Shown here in pieces: positions 16,946 through 26,373 of a DNA stretch of 64,000 nt (the first letter of the stretch is position 1; the number at the start of each line of letters is the position of its first letter). The notes beneath the pieces were generated by a model that was not told where the DNA came from, made no database searches, and saw only the letters and a program-made list of their open reading frames with translations. The stretch covers positions 1 through 64,000 of the forward strand of contig BMTH01000006.1 of assembly GCA_014649575.1 (NCBI GenBank), read 5' to 3'. Origin of the DNA: Streptomyces griseoincarnatus (GTDB lineage Bacteria; Actinomycetota; Actinomycetes; Streptomycetales; Streptomycetaceae). The position numbers were made by a program, and so were the translations under genes.

Positions 16946-18373
16946 TCAGTTCCCGTACGCCGCGGCCGCGTCGGCCTCCAGCTTCGCCTGGGTGCCGGCC
17001 ACGTCCGACGGGTTCTTCAGGAAGTCCTGGAGCGCCTTCCACTCACCCTTGCCGGGCGTGCCGCCGAAGGCCTGCGGAGCCTGGTCGGACATGTCGAAGC
17101 GGAAGTCGTCGCCGGCGTCGACGAGCGCCTTGGCCATCTTCTGCTGGACCTCGTTCGGGTACGCCGACTCCGGCACGTTCTTGTTCGGCGAGAGGTAACC
17201 GCCGAGCTTCGCCTGGATGCCCGCCGCGTCCGGCGAGGCGAGGAACGTCACCAGGGCCTGCGCCGCCTCGGAGTCCTCCAGGATCACCGCCGCGTCGCCG
17301 CCGGACACCACGGGCGGGGTGTCGCCGACCGCGGGGAACGGGAACACCTTCGCGTCGGTGCCCACCTCCGCCTTGGTCTCGCCGATGTTCACCTGCACGA
17401 AGTCGCCCTCGTAGACCATGCCGGCCTTGGGCTGGTCGCCGCCGGTGAAGGTCTGCGTCACGGACGCCGGGAACTCCGTCTGCAGCGCGCCGTCGGGGCC
17501 GCCCGCGAGGTAGTCCTTCTTCCCCCAGACCTCGGCGAGGGTGGTCAGCGCCTCCTTGACGGACGGGTCCGTCCACTTGATCTCGTGCTTCGCGAGCTGG
17601 TCGTACTTCTCCGGGCCCGCCTGCGAGAGGTAGATGTTCTCGAACCAGTCGGTGAGGGTCCAGCCGTCGGCGCCGCCGACGGAGAACGGGGTGACGCCGG
17701 AGTCGTAGACCATCTGCGCGGTGTTCAGCAGCTCGTCCCAGGTCTTCGGCTCGGACGCGCCCGCGTTCTCGAAGACCTGGGCGTTGTACCAGATCAGCGA
17801 CTTGTTCGCGGCCTTGTAGTAGACGCCGTACTGCTTGCCGTCGACCTTGCCGATGTCCTGCCAGCCCTGCGAGTAGTTCTTCGCCAGTTCCTTCGTGGCC
17901 TCCGGGCCGAGCGGCTTGGCCCAGTTCCTCTCCACGGCCTGCTTGATCGCGCCGGGCTGCGGCAGCATCGCCACGTCCGGCGGGGCGCCGCCCGCGATCT
18001 TCGAGCCGAGGAAGTTGATGATCGGGTCCTGGGCGGGGACAAAGGTCACCTTGGCGCCGGTGCGCTTCTCGAACTCCGCGAGGACCTGCTTGAAGTTCTT
18101 CTGCTCCGCACCGGTCCACACGGCCGCGACCTCCAGGGTCTGGCCCTCCAGCTTCGGCAGGGTGACGGTGGTTCCGGTGTCCCCGGACGCCTTGCCCTTG
18201 TCGTCACCGCCCCCGCCGCCACCGTCGTCGTCGCCTCCGCAGGCGGTGAGGGAGACCGCCAGCACACCGGCGGCCAGTGCCGCGGCGGCCCTGACGGCCC
18301 GTCGGGAGGGGAGAACCGGCCCGTGCCGTCCGGCCGCCCCGCGTATCCGGAAGTTCCTGCTCGTCCTGCGCAT
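16946..18373 (-). CDS. Sugar ABC transporter substrate-binding lipoprotein
   Basis: 475 residues, first gene of the importer operon. The N-terminus is basic, then a hydrophobic stretch ends in the lipobox VSLTAC, followed by an Asp/Gly-rich linker. The mature part is a family 1 solute-binding protein (VWTGAEQKNFKQVLAEFEKR, GKQYGVYYKAANKSLIWYN, GGDAAVILEDSEAAQALVTF). ATG 18373 is preceded by GGGGCAGTG; the frame stays open upstream into repeat DNA and is not coding there. The ligand is most likely an oligosaccharide; nothing in the sequence fixes which. Confidence 0.93.
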   Translation of the reverse strand: MRRTSRNFRIRGAAGRHGPVLPSRRAVRAAAALAAGVLAVSLTACGGDDDGGGGGGDDKGKASGDTGTTVTLPKLEGQTLEVAAVWTGAEQKNFKQVLAEFEKRTGAKVTFVPAQDPIINFLGSKIAGGAPPDVAMLPQPGAIKQAVERNWAKPLGPEATKELAKNYSQGWQDIGKVDGKQYGVYYKAANKSLIWYNAQVFENAGASEPKTWDELLNTAQMVYDSGVTPFSVGGADGWTLTDWFENIYLSQAGPEKYDQLAKHEIKWTDPSVKEALTTLAEVWGKKDYLAGGPDGALQTEFPASVTQTFTGGDQPKAGMVYEGDFVQVNIGETKAEVGTDAKVFPFPAVGDTPPVVSGGDAAVILEDSEAAQALVTFLASPDAAGIQAKLGGYLSPNKNVPESAYPNEVQQKMAKALVDAGDDFRFDMSDQAPQAFGGTPGKGEWKALQDFLKNPSDVAGTQAKLEADAAAAYGN

Positions 18374-18925
18374 CACTGCCCCGTTCTCGTACTCCGTCGT
18401 ACTTGGCCGAACGTTCGAGCGCTGTTCCGTGCGGTCTGGTCTACGCCCGGCAGGTGGGGGTGGCAAGAGCGCGTCCTGTGTCAACTCGTCGATCGTGACC
18501 ACGTCGTGATCAGGCGTCACATGCGCGGCCGCCGGCGGGTGGTCGGCGGCTGGTCGCGCAGTTCCCCGCGCCCCTGGGGGGTGTTTCCGTCGCGGCCGCT
18601 GGAAGCGCCCCACCGCCGCTGCGGGCTGGCTGCCGCCCCAGCTGCGGGTGGTCGGCGGCTGGTCGCGCAGTTCCCCGCGCCCCTGAGGGATGTCCTAGCT
18701 GCGGGCAGTCGTGCCGCTTGGGGCGGCACGGGTGGGCGCAGGCGGGGCCTGGCTAGCGCCGTGAGCGAGGGTTCGGTGCCTCGAGCCCCGTGCCCCGCAA
18801 CCCTGTCGACGTCGGGTGCGGGTGGTGGGTGGCTGGTCGCGCAGTTCCCCGCGTCCCTGGGGGGCGCTTCCGCGCCCCGCTTGGCTGCGGGTGGTTCGTT
18901 CCCCGCGCCCCCGGAGGGCAGCCGC
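18374..18925. repeat. Intergenic stretch with three to four copies of a dispersed Streptomyces repeat
   Basis: No gene. The core GCGCAGTTCCCCGCG, with flanks TGGTC and CCCCTG, occurs at about 18551-18580, 18660-18688 and 18834-18864; a broken copy (TTCGTTCCCCGCGCCCC) lies at about 18899-18920. Two copies also share the preceding GCGGGTGGTCGGCGGC. The same core recurs elsewhere in this window (25952, 26103, 26254 in inverse orientation; 56685). The promoter of the binding-protein gene must lie in the first 150 bp here, but I see no clear boxes. Confidence 0.85.
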
Positions 18926-21900
18926 TTACAGAAGCGACGGCACCCGGGGGGACGCGACCTGGCGGGCCGCCCGGTCGAGGGCGCTGGCGAGGAGGGCCAG
19001 GTCCGTAGGCCCGTTGCCGAGTTCCCGCACCTGCCGCCGCGCCGGCGGATCCCCCATCCGGTGCCACTCCAACGGCACCACCGTCGGCCGCAACGTCGCG
19101 GTCCGCGGAATCCGCCCCGTCACCCGGCCCCCCTGGAACTCCGTCCCCCGCCCGTCCGCACGGACCAGCCGCCCCCGCCCCGGCGCGGGATCGTCCGGCC
19201 CACGCCCCACGACCGGCGCGTCCAGCGCGACCCGCAGCGACGCCTGCTTCACCGGCTCGGTCTGCGCCGTCCGGGGACACGGCGCGGTCGCCGCGACCAG
19301 ATGCACCCCGAGCCGCTCGCCGTCCCGCGCCACCGCCTCCAGCGCCCGCATCACCGACCCCGCGGCCGGCCGGCCGGGCGCGCCGAGCGCGGGGGAGACC
19401 AGCTGGTCGAGGTCGTCCACGACCACCACCAGCCGGGGCAGCGCCGGCGCGGCCTGCGTCTTGCGCCGGTCCGCGCCCGGCCGCAGCCGCACGGTCGCGC
19501 TGGGCGGGCTGTCCAGGTCGCCGTTCGCCGCCGTGCGCTGGGCGACCATCCGGTCCGTCAGCTCCCGCCCCGTGTGCCACTCGGCGAAGTCCGAACGCCC
19601 CAGCAGCTCGGCCCGCCGCTTCAGCTCGGCGCTCAGCGACTGCGCGAACTCCCGCATCCGCACCGGGTCGTCGGCGCTCAGATGGGTGGAGACGTGCGGC
19701 ACGTCCGTGCACACCCGCAGGCCCTCCCCGGCCCCGGCCCCGGCCCCGGAGCCGGTGACCGGGACGCCGCGCCCGTCGACCAGGACGATGCCCAGCCGGT
19801 CGGGCCGCTCGGCCGCGGCCAGCGAGGCGACGACCGCGCGCAGCAGCTCCGTACGGCCGCTCCCGGACGGGCCCTCGACCACGAGGTGGGGCCCGTCGGC
19901 GGCGAGGTCGGCGCTGACCGGTCCGCGCGGGCCGGCCCCGAGGACCGCGGTGGCGCGGCCGCCGAGCGCGCCGGTGTCGTCGGCCGCGTCGGCCCAGCGG
20001 GCCATCAGCGACGCCGGGGTGGCGCGGGCCAGGCCCAGCTCGTCCAGCAGCCGCGCCGACGGGGGCAGCGGCGCCGACACGCGGGGGTGCGGTCCGGCCG
20101 CGGGGCCGTCGGGCCGCAGCGGCGCGAGCGCCCGCGCGAACCGCTCGGCCCAGGCCGCGGACACCGCGTCCACGGTGGCGAGGGTGCCGTGTCCGATCGG
20201 GCCGGGCGGGGAGGTGTCGCCGGTCCTGGCCACCCGTAGCAGCCGGAGCGCGGTCGCCACGTCCCCGCTGAGCAGCGCGACCGCCCCGCAGTCACGGAAC
20301 GCGGGCGCCACCGCGCAGGCCGCCTCGTACGTCTCCGTCAACGGGGACGCGGGCGAGGCGGCGGGCGTCTCGGCGAGGCACAGCAGATGGACACCGCCGC
20401 GCGGCCCCTCCACCGCCAGCCGCGCCAGGGCGTCCCGCACGTCGGCATCGCCGGGGTCGCCGTCCACCACGACCACCGTGAACGGCCCGGCGTCGGCCGG
20501 GGAGCCCGCGTGGTCGTGGTCGGCGAGACGGCGCAGCAGCTCGTCGGCGCGGGCCGCGGCCTGCTCCCGGTCGTGGGCGAGGAGCAGCCGGCAGTCCTGG
20601 CCGTGCCCGGGCCGCAGATGCGGCAGCCAGCCCAGCCAGGACCACTCGGCGGTGCGCTCGTCCGAGGGACGGGACGGGTCCGCGGCGATCAGGACGATCT
20701 CCAGCGTGTCGGGGGAGTGCAGCGCGGCGAGCTGGGCGAGCGCCGCGCGGGCCAGCCCGGAGAGCCGCTCGCGCGGTCCGGCGAGCCCCAGCGCGCCGAC
20801 CTCGCGCAGCCCCACGGTCACGGGGACGACGGGCAGCAGCCGGGAGCCGTCCGGCGCGGGCCGGTCGGCGGTGCCGAGCCGCACCGCGAGCGCCTCGGGG
20901 TGGCCGGGCCCGCGCTCCCACAGCCGGGGGCCGGGGCCGAGCGCGGTGAGCAGCAGGGTGGCCGGGTCCGGCCAGGTCTCGGGCTGCGCGGGGACGGCAG
21001 GCGCCGGGGCGTACGCGGCTCCCTGGGGCGGGGCGTCGTGGAGGGCCGCGTCGGCGTCCCGCTCGGTCCGCCCGCCGGTGAGCCGCCGCGCCCAGGCGCC
21101 GATCCCGCCCCGCTTGCGCGCCCGCGGCGGCTCGGGGACGTCGGTGCCCCGGACCGGGGTGCCCTTGCGGGTGCCGTCGGGGGTGTCGGCGGCCTGCGCG
21201 GCGGTCGCGTCGGCGTACCGCCCGTCGCGGGCGTCGCCGGTGGTCCGGCCGGTGGGGCCGACGGGCGGCGGTCCTGCGGGGTGCGGTCCCGGGTGCGCGG
21301 TGGGTGCCTCGTCCCGCGTCTGGCCGTGCACGGGGTCGGCGTACAGGCCGTGCGCCTGCCCCCGGCCCGCGTGCGTCTCGTCGTCCGGGACGGGCCGGGA
21401 GACCCGCCGCCCCTGGGGCATCCGGGGCACGTCCCCCCGGGCGGCGATCCGCACGGTGCGCTGCCCCTGGCTCCCGCCGTCGCGCCGCTCGGCCGCCGGG
21501 GGGCCGCCCTGCTCCGGTACATGAGAAAGGGGGCCCGACGCCGGAGCGTCGGCGTGGGCGGGCGTGGCCCGGTCCGCCGAGCCGTAGGCGTGGTGCGTCG
21601 GCGCGCGCGGCCCCTCGGGGGCGCCCCCGTCGTCTCGCGGACCCGGCGCTCCCACGGCGTCCCGGGCCGTGCGCGGCCCCGGCACCCGTACGTGTCCCTC
21701 CCCGTCCGGGGTGGTCGCCGTGCGGGCGGACGGTCCCTCCGCCGGGGTCAGCCGCAGGGCGGACTCGCCGATCCGCAGCAGCGCGCCGGGGGTGAGCCGC
21801 ACCGGGCGGGCGCCGACGGGGCGGCCGTCCAGTGTGGTGCCGTTGGTGGAGCCGAGGTCGGCGACGGAGACGCGGCCGTCCGCGCCGACCGTCACCGCGC

Positions 21901-22336
21901 AGTGCAGCCGGGAGACGTCCGGGTCGTCGAGGGGCACGTCGGCGTCGGCGGAGCGGCCTATGCGGATCTCCCCGCCGTGCAGCAGGTGGACCCCGCCCGC
22001 GTCGGGCCCGGCGACCACGTGCAGCCGGGTGGGGGAGGCGTCCAGCTCGGGGTGCGGCTCGGGCTCGCCCGGTGCGCCCACCGCCAGCACCGCGCCGTCG
22101 ATCAGCGGGGGCTCGCCCAGCGTGCACCGCTGGGCGTCGAGCCGCTGGTCACCGGCGTACAGCACGGGCGCGCCCGAGGAGCCGTCGCCGCCGGAGACCG
22201 CCGAGGCGAGCGCGGAGGCGACCGCGGCGAGAGCCGTGCCCGCGGGCGCCGTGACCAGCACGTCGCAGCTCACGGCCCGCTCCCGGACGGGGGAGGAGGG
22301 GCCCAGCGGGTCTACGACGGTCAGCCGGATCTGCAT
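18926..22336 (-). CDS. FHA domain / FtsK-SpoIIIE-type ATPase
   Basis: 1136 residues. An N-terminal ubiquitin-like/YukD-like portion precedes a forkhead-associated domain (about 105-185, with IRIGRS, VSRLHCAV and DLGSTNGTTLDG), which binds phosphothreonine peptides. A long disordered Pro/Ala/Asp-rich linker follows. The C-terminal half has FtsK/EccC-like ATPase character: one Walker A, GPSGSGRT at about 822-829, and a Walker B, RLVVVVDDLDQ. I see no transmembrane helix. ATG 22336 has AAGGGA upstream; earlier codons from 22465 are less likely. It is divergent from two Ser/Thr kinases, suggesting phosphorylation-dependent partners. Type VII secretion cores have related ATPases, but no EsxAB-type genes are here. 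Confidence 0.85.
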   Translation of the reverse strand: MQIRLTVVDPLGPSSPVRERAVSCDVLVTAPAGTALAAVASALASAVSGGDGSSGAPVLYAGDQRLDAQRCTLGEPPLIDGAVLAVGAPGEPEPHPELDASPTRLHVVAGPDAGGVHLLHGGEIRIGRSADADVPLDDPDVSRLHCAVTVGADGRVSVADLGSTNGTTLDGRPVGARPVRLTPGALLRIGESALRLTPAEGPSARTATTPDGEGHVRVPGPRTARDAVGAPGPRDDGGAPEGPRAPTHHAYGSADRATPAHADAPASGPLSHVPEQGGPPAAERRDGGSQGQRTVRIAARGDVPRMPQGRRVSRPVPDDETHAGRGQAHGLYADPVHGQTRDEAPTAHPGPHPAGPPPVGPTGRTTGDARDGRYADATAAQAADTPDGTRKGTPVRGTDVPEPPRARKRGGIGAWARRLTGGRTERDADAALHDAPPQGAAYAPAPAVPAQPETWPDPATLLLTALGPGPRLWERGPGHPEALAVRLGTADRPAPDGSRLLPVVPVTVGLREVGALGLAGPRERLSGLARAALAQLAALHSPDTLEIVLIAADPSRPSDERTAEWSWLGWLPHLRPGHGQDCRLLLAHDREQAAARADELLRRLADHDHAGSPADAGPFTVVVVDGDPGDADVRDALARLAVEGPRGGVHLLCLAETPAASPASPLTETYEAACAVAPAFRDCGAVALLSGDVATALRLLRVARTGDTSPPGPIGHGTLATVDAVSAAWAERFARALAPLRPDGPAAGPHPRVSAPLPPSARLLDELGLARATPASLMARWADAADDTGALGGRATAVLGAGPRGPVSADLAADGPHLVVEGPSGSGRTELLRAVVASLAAAERPDRLGIVLVDGRGVPVTGSGAGAGAGEGLRVCTDVPHVSTHLSADDPVRMREFAQSLSAELKRRAELLGRSDFAEWHTGRELTDRMVAQRTAANGDLDSPPSATVRLRPGADRRKTQAAPALPRLVVVVDDLDQLVSPALGAPGRPAAGSVMRALEAVARDGERLGVHLVAATAPCPRTAQTEPVKQASLRVALDAPVVGRGPDDPAPGRGRLVRADGRGTEFQGGRVTGRIPRTATLRPTVVPLEWHRMGDPPARRQVRELGNGPTDLALLASALDRAARQVASPRVPSLL

Positions 22337-22844
22337 CGCCGTCAGCTGTCCCTTCTGCGCGAGCGCCCGCGACACGGGGGACGAAGCCGCCCCGCGGTCC
22401 CCCTCCGCGGACTTCCCCCACCGCCACACGCGCACGTACGGCCAGTACTGCCCGCATCCTCGCACCTGTCACCGACAACGCGCCCGCCTCCGGGCATCAA
22501 ATGATCTTGATTGGTCGGCTCTGCCCGTAAAAATGCCTGACCAATGACGCGCGGATGATCGTTCCGCGCCGACTTGAGATCGGTCACGTCCGGCCCACGG
22601 CAACCAACGGACAGAGTCGGGCGTCTTTCCGGCAGACTCCGCACACGCGGAATCCGCGGAGAATTCAACGGAACCGTCGAAACCGTCGAACAGGAACGGG
22701 AACCGGTGCGTAAGACCCAGCACAGGGCGACGCAGAAGTCGGCCGGCCGGTATCCCGTGCGGCGGCACTACAGTGGGTCGGAACATTCCGCAGCAGGGTG
22801 GACCACGGTGTACGCCAGCCAGCAAGCAGCAGGGAGCGCATGAC
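22337..22844. promoter_or_regulatory. Divergent control region between the FHA-ATPase and pkaA-like kinase
   Basis: 508 bp without a gene. It is less G+C-rich than its surroundings. Two inverted repeats are visible: ATTGGTC (22510-22516) with GACCAAT (22539-22545), and GCGCGGA (22548-22554) with TCCGCGC (22562-22568), the second a tight hairpin. A TACAGT -10-like hexamer at 22769-22774 lies 71 bp before the kinase start. Which protein binds here cannot be told. Confidence 0.4.
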
Positions 22845-24503
22845 GTGCGGCCGGTAGGGAGCAAGTACCTGCTCGAGGAGCCGCTCGGACGCGGCGCCAC
22901 GGGCACCGTCTGGCGCGCGCGCCAGCGGGAGACCGCGGGCGCCGAGGCGGCCGTGCCGGGCCAGCCCGGCGAGACCGTGGCGATCAAGGTCCTCAAGGAG
23001 GAGCTGGCGGGCGACGCCGACGTCGTGATGCGCTTCCTGCGCGAGCGCTCGGTCCTGCTGCGGCTCACCCACCCCAACATCGTCCGGGTCCGCGACCTGG
23101 TGGTCGAGGGCGAGCTGCTGGCCCTGGTCATGGACCTCGTCGAGGGCCCCGACCTGCACCGCCACCTGCGCGAGAACGGCCCCTTCACCCCCGTCGCCGC
23201 GGCCCTGCTGACCGCGCAGATCGCCGACGCGCTCGGGGCCAGCCACGCCGACGGCGTGGTCCACCGCGACCTCAAGCCCGCCAACGTCCTGCTCAAGCAG
23301 CAGGGCGGCGAGATGCACCCGATGCTCACCGACTTCGGCATCGCGCGCCTCGCCGACTCCCCGGGCCTGACCCGCACCCACGAGTTCGTCGGCACGCCCG
23401 CGTACATCGCGCCGGAGTCCGCCGAGGGCCGCCCGCAGACCTCCGCCGTCGACATCTACGGCGCCGGCATCCTGCTGTACGAGCTGGTCACCGGCCGTCC
23501 GCCGTTCTCCGGCGCGTCCGCCCTGGAGGTGCTGCACCAGCACCTGAGCGCCGAGCCGCGCCGCCCGTCCACCGTGCCCGACCCGCTGTGGACGGTCATC
23601 GAGCGCTGCCTGCGCAAGAACCCCGACGAGCGGCCCAGCGCCGAGAACCTCGCGCGCGGCCTGCGGGTCGTCGCCGAGGGCATCGGCGTGCACGCGAACT
23701 CGGCGCAGATCTCCGCAGCGGAGAACGTCGGCGCGCTCCTCGCCCCCGACCCCGCCCCGGCGCAGGTCCCCGGCGAGCCGTCCGCCCCCGGCGCCTCCGA
23801 CCCCACGCAGGTGCTGCCGCAGAGCCCGAACGGCGCCTACGACCCCAACGCCGCGACCAGCGTCCTGCCGCAGACCGGCCCGTCCGGCGCGGCCGACCCC
23901 ACGGCCGTGATGCCCCCGGTGCCGCCGGGGCAGCCCGCCGGCGGCCCCGAGGATCCGCACCCCTGGCAGAACCAGCTCCGCGCGGCCCGCGACCGCAACG
24001 AGCAGACCCAGGTCCAGTACCTCGACCCCGGCCAGGACCCGCTGCGCCGCCGCCCCCAGCGGCAGGTGTCCCGGCCGCCGCAGCAGCCTCCGCAGCACCG
24101 CCCCCAGCAGCAGCCGCAGCCCGGTCCCGGGTACGGCTACCCGCAGCAGCCCCAGCCGCAGCCGCAGCAGTACGCCCCGCCGCCGGAGCGCCGGCGCAGG
24201 CAGGCGCCCCAGCCGCCGCAGCGGTACGCGCCCCCGCCGGAGCCGCAGCGCCCCGCGCGGGAGCCGCGCCAGCCCCGGCAGCGCAGCGCCAACCCGATGC
24301 GCATCCCCGGCCTGGGCTGCCTGAAGGGGTGCCTGTTCACGCTGCTCATCCTCTTCGTGGCGAGCTGGCTGATCTGGGAGCTGAGCCCGCTCCAGGACTG
24401 GATCGGCACGGGCAAGGGCTACTGGGACCAGCTCAGCGACTGGTTCGGCTCGGTCACGGGCTGGATCGAGGACCTGGGCGGCCCCTCGGACCCGGCGAAC
24501 TAG
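22845..24503 (+). CDS. pkaA: Membrane-anchored eukaryotic-type Ser/Thr protein kinase (PkaA type)
   Basis: 552 residues. Kinase domain at about 6-270: Gly-rich loop GRGATGTV (15-22), VAIK Lys48, HRDLKPANVLL (140-150), DFG (163-165), APE in IAPESAEGRP. After the domain come about 200 residues rich in Pro and Gln, with three Thr-x-x-Leu/Met sites (TQVL, TSVL, TAVM). A single helix CLFTLLILFVASWLIW lies near the C-terminus, so the kinase domain would be cytoplasmic. GTG 22845 has GGGAG eight bases upstream. With the next kinase gene it matches the S. coelicolor pkaA-pkaB pair as I recall it (543 and 417 residues). Confidence 0.93.
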   Translation: MRPVGSKYLLEEPLGRGATGTVWRARQRETAGAEAAVPGQPGETVAIKVLKEELAGDADVVMRFLRERSVLLRLTHPNIVRVRDLVVEGELLALVMDLVEGPDLHRHLRENGPFTPVAAALLTAQIADALGASHADGVVHRDLKPANVLLKQQGGEMHPMLTDFGIARLADSPGLTRTHEFVGTPAYIAPESAEGRPQTSAVDIYGAGILLYELVTGRPPFSGASALEVLHQHLSAEPRRPSTVPDPLWTVIERCLRKNPDERPSAENLARGLRVVAEGIGVHANSAQISAAENVGALLAPDPAPAQVPGEPSAPGASDPTQVLPQSPNGAYDPNAATSVLPQTGPSGAADPTAVMPPVPPGQPAGGPEDPHPWQNQLRAARDRNEQTQVQYLDPGQDPLRRRPQRQVSRPPQQPPQHRPQQQPQPGPGYGYPQQPQPQPQQYAPPPERRRRQAPQPPQRYAPPPEPQRPAREPRQPRQRSANPMRIPGLGCLKGCLFTLLILFVASWLIWELSPLQDWIGTGKGYWDQLSDWFGSVTGWIEDLGGPSDPAN

Positions 24504-24612
24504 GTTCGTCTGCCGATTTGTCGACACCTGAGGGCTGATTTCCGGGTCTCCGGTGAAGGTCACCTGTCCGGACGCGTAGCTTTGGCGACAACACGCGTCG
24601 GTAGGAGCAGTC

Positions 24613-25851
24613 TTGGCACGGAGAATCGGCAGCCGGTACACCGCCCATCAGATCCTCGGGCGGGGCAGCGCCGGCACGGTGTGGCTGGGCGAGGGCCCCG
24701 AGGGGCCCGTCGCCATCAAGCTGCTGCGTGAGGATCTCTCCTCGGACCAGGAGCTCGTCGGCCGCTTCGTGCAGGAGCGGACGGCGCTGCTCGGTCTGGA
24801 GCATCCGCACGTGGTGTCCGTGCGGGACCTGGTCGTCGACGGCAACGACCTCGCACTGGTCATGGACCTGGTCCGGGGCACCGACCTGCGCACCCGGCTG
24901 GACCGGGAGCGCCGGCTCGCCCCGGAGGCCGCGGTGGCGATCGCCGCGGACGTCGCCGACGGCCTGGCCGCCGCGCACGCGGCCGGGGTCGTCCACCGCG
25001 ACGTCAAGCCGGAGAACGTGCTGCTGGACATGCAGGGCCCGCTCGGCCCCGGCGGCTCGCACCGCGCCCTGCTGACCGACTTCGGCGTGGCGAAACTCAT
25101 CGACACCCCGCGCCGCACCCGCGCCTCGAAGATCATCGGCACGCCGGACTATCTGGCCCCCGAGATCGTCGAGGGCCTGCCGCCGCGCGCCGCCGTCGAC
25201 ATCTACGCCCTCGCCACGGTCCTCTACGAGCTGCTCGCGGGTTTCACCCCGTTCGGCGGCGGCCACCCGGGCGCGGTGCTGCGCCGGCACGTCACCGAGA
25301 CGGTGGTGCCGCTGCCCGGCATCCCGGACGAGCTGTGGCAGCTGCTGGTGCAGTGCCTGGCCAAGGCGCCCGCCTCGCGTCTGCGCGCCTCCGAGCTGGC
25401 CGCCCGGCTGCGGGAGCTGCTGCCGCTGCTGGCCGGGATGCCGCCGCTGGACGTGGACGAGCCGGACACAGACGAGGCCGAGGAGGCCGCCGAGGAGCTG
25501 TCCGGCGCGGCTCCCGCCGCCGGACAGCCGGTGCGCCGCCGGGGCGCGGTCCCGCTCGTGCCGGGCGCCAGGCCGTCCGACTCCAACCGTGACACGCACA
25601 CGTCGATGCGTGTCCCCGCGCCGGACGAGCTGGCCGGCGGAGCCCGCGGCACGGCCCGCGCCCCCCGGGCGGCGGGCGCCCCCCGCCCCGGCTCGGCCCG
25701 CAACCGAGCGGTGACGCGCCGCCGCCGCCTCACCCTGGCGGTGGCGGCGACCCTCCTGACGGCAGCAGGAGTAGCCACCTGGCTGACCACGACGGACGAC
25801 ACCCCACCCCCACCCCCGGACATGGAGAACTCGGCCCCGGCCGCCCCATAG
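24613..25851 (+). CDS. pkaB: Membrane-anchored eukaryotic-type Ser/Thr protein kinase (PkaB type)
   Basis: 412 residues. Kinase domain about 7-270: GRGSAGTV (16-23), VAIK Lys36, HRDVKPENVLL (128-138), DFG (156-158), APEIVEG. The activation loop has TPRRTRASKIIGTPDYLAPE, with likely autophosphorylation threonines. A shorter linker and one C-terminal helix (LTLAVAATLLTAAGVATWL) follow, leaving a short outer tail. The start is TTG 24613, six bases after AGGAG. Same direction as pkaA with a 109-bp gap, which could hold its own promoter; the gap contains GCCGATTTGTCGACA, also present behind prfB. Confidence 0.93.
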   Translation: MARRIGSRYTAHQILGRGSAGTVWLGEGPEGPVAIKLLREDLSSDQELVGRFVQERTALLGLEHPHVVSVRDLVVDGNDLALVMDLVRGTDLRTRLDRERRLAPEAAVAIAADVADGLAAAHAAGVVHRDVKPENVLLDMQGPLGPGGSHRALLTDFGVAKLIDTPRRTRASKIIGTPDYLAPEIVEGLPPRAAVDIYALATVLYELLAGFTPFGGGHPGAVLRRHVTETVVPLPGIPDELWQLLVQCLAKAPASRLRASELAARLRELLPLLAGMPPLDVDEPDTDEAEEAAEELSGAAPAAGQPVRRRGAVPLVPGARPSDSNRDTHTSMRVPAPDELAGGARGTARAPRAAGAPRPGSARNRAVTRRRRLTLAVAATLLTAAGVATWLTTTDDTPPPPPDMENSAPAAP

Positions 25852-26373
25852 GAACGCGGGGAGACGCCCCCCTCAGGGACGTGGGACGAGGGAGGACGCC
25901 CCCTCAAGGACGAGGGTGGACGCCCTCTCGGGGACGCGGGAGGACGACGCCCTCAGGGGCGCGGGGAACTGCGCGAAGGGGGTCTGGGGCGCAGCCCCAG
26001 GAACGCGAGGGAAACGCCCGGCACGAGCAGGGCCACGGGAGGGCGGCGCCCCCCTCAGGGATGAGGGTGGACGCCCTCTCGGGGACGTGGGAGGACGATC
26101 CCCTCAGGGGCGCGGGGAACTGCGCGAAGGGGGTCTGGGGCGCAGCCCCAGGAACGCGAGGGAAACGCCCGGCACGAGCAGGGCCACGGGAGGGCGGCGC
26201 CCCCCTCAGGGATGAGGGTGGACGCCTTCTCAGGGACGCGGGAGGACGACTCCCTCAGGGGCGCGGGGAACTGCGCAAAAGGGGGCCCGGGGGCGCAGCC
26301 CCCGCAAGAGGGGAGGGGAGCCGGGCGCCCCGCCCGGCATGGCCCACGGCGGGAAGCCGTTACGCTGGAGGGC
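25852..26373. repeat. 151-bp tandem repeat, about 2.7 copies, upstream of prfB
   Basis: The block beginning GAGGGTGGACGCC at about 25912 recurs at 26063 and 26214, a period of exactly 151 bp. The first two copies are nearly identical; the third keeps about 100 bp and then diverges. Each unit includes an inverse copy of the dispersed core (GCGGGGAACTGCGC at about 25960, 26111, 26261) and, in the two full units, a CTGGGGC-GCA-GCCCCAG hairpin. A 99-codon open frame spans the repeats, but it is repeat-derived and carries no gene features. No gene is seen here; the promoter of prfB must lie within or just after it. Confidence 0.9.

Noticed and set aside
16424..20239. A 1271-codon open frame on the plus strand
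   Set aside because: It runs antisense to the binding-protein, permease and FHA-ATPase genes, has no domain features, and is composed of Arg/Gly/Val-rich words typical of high-G+C shadow frames.
25916..26215. 99-codon open frame in the 151-bp repeat
   Set aside because: The frame merely follows the tandem repeat (its two halves are nearly identical); no ribosome binding site or family resemblance.
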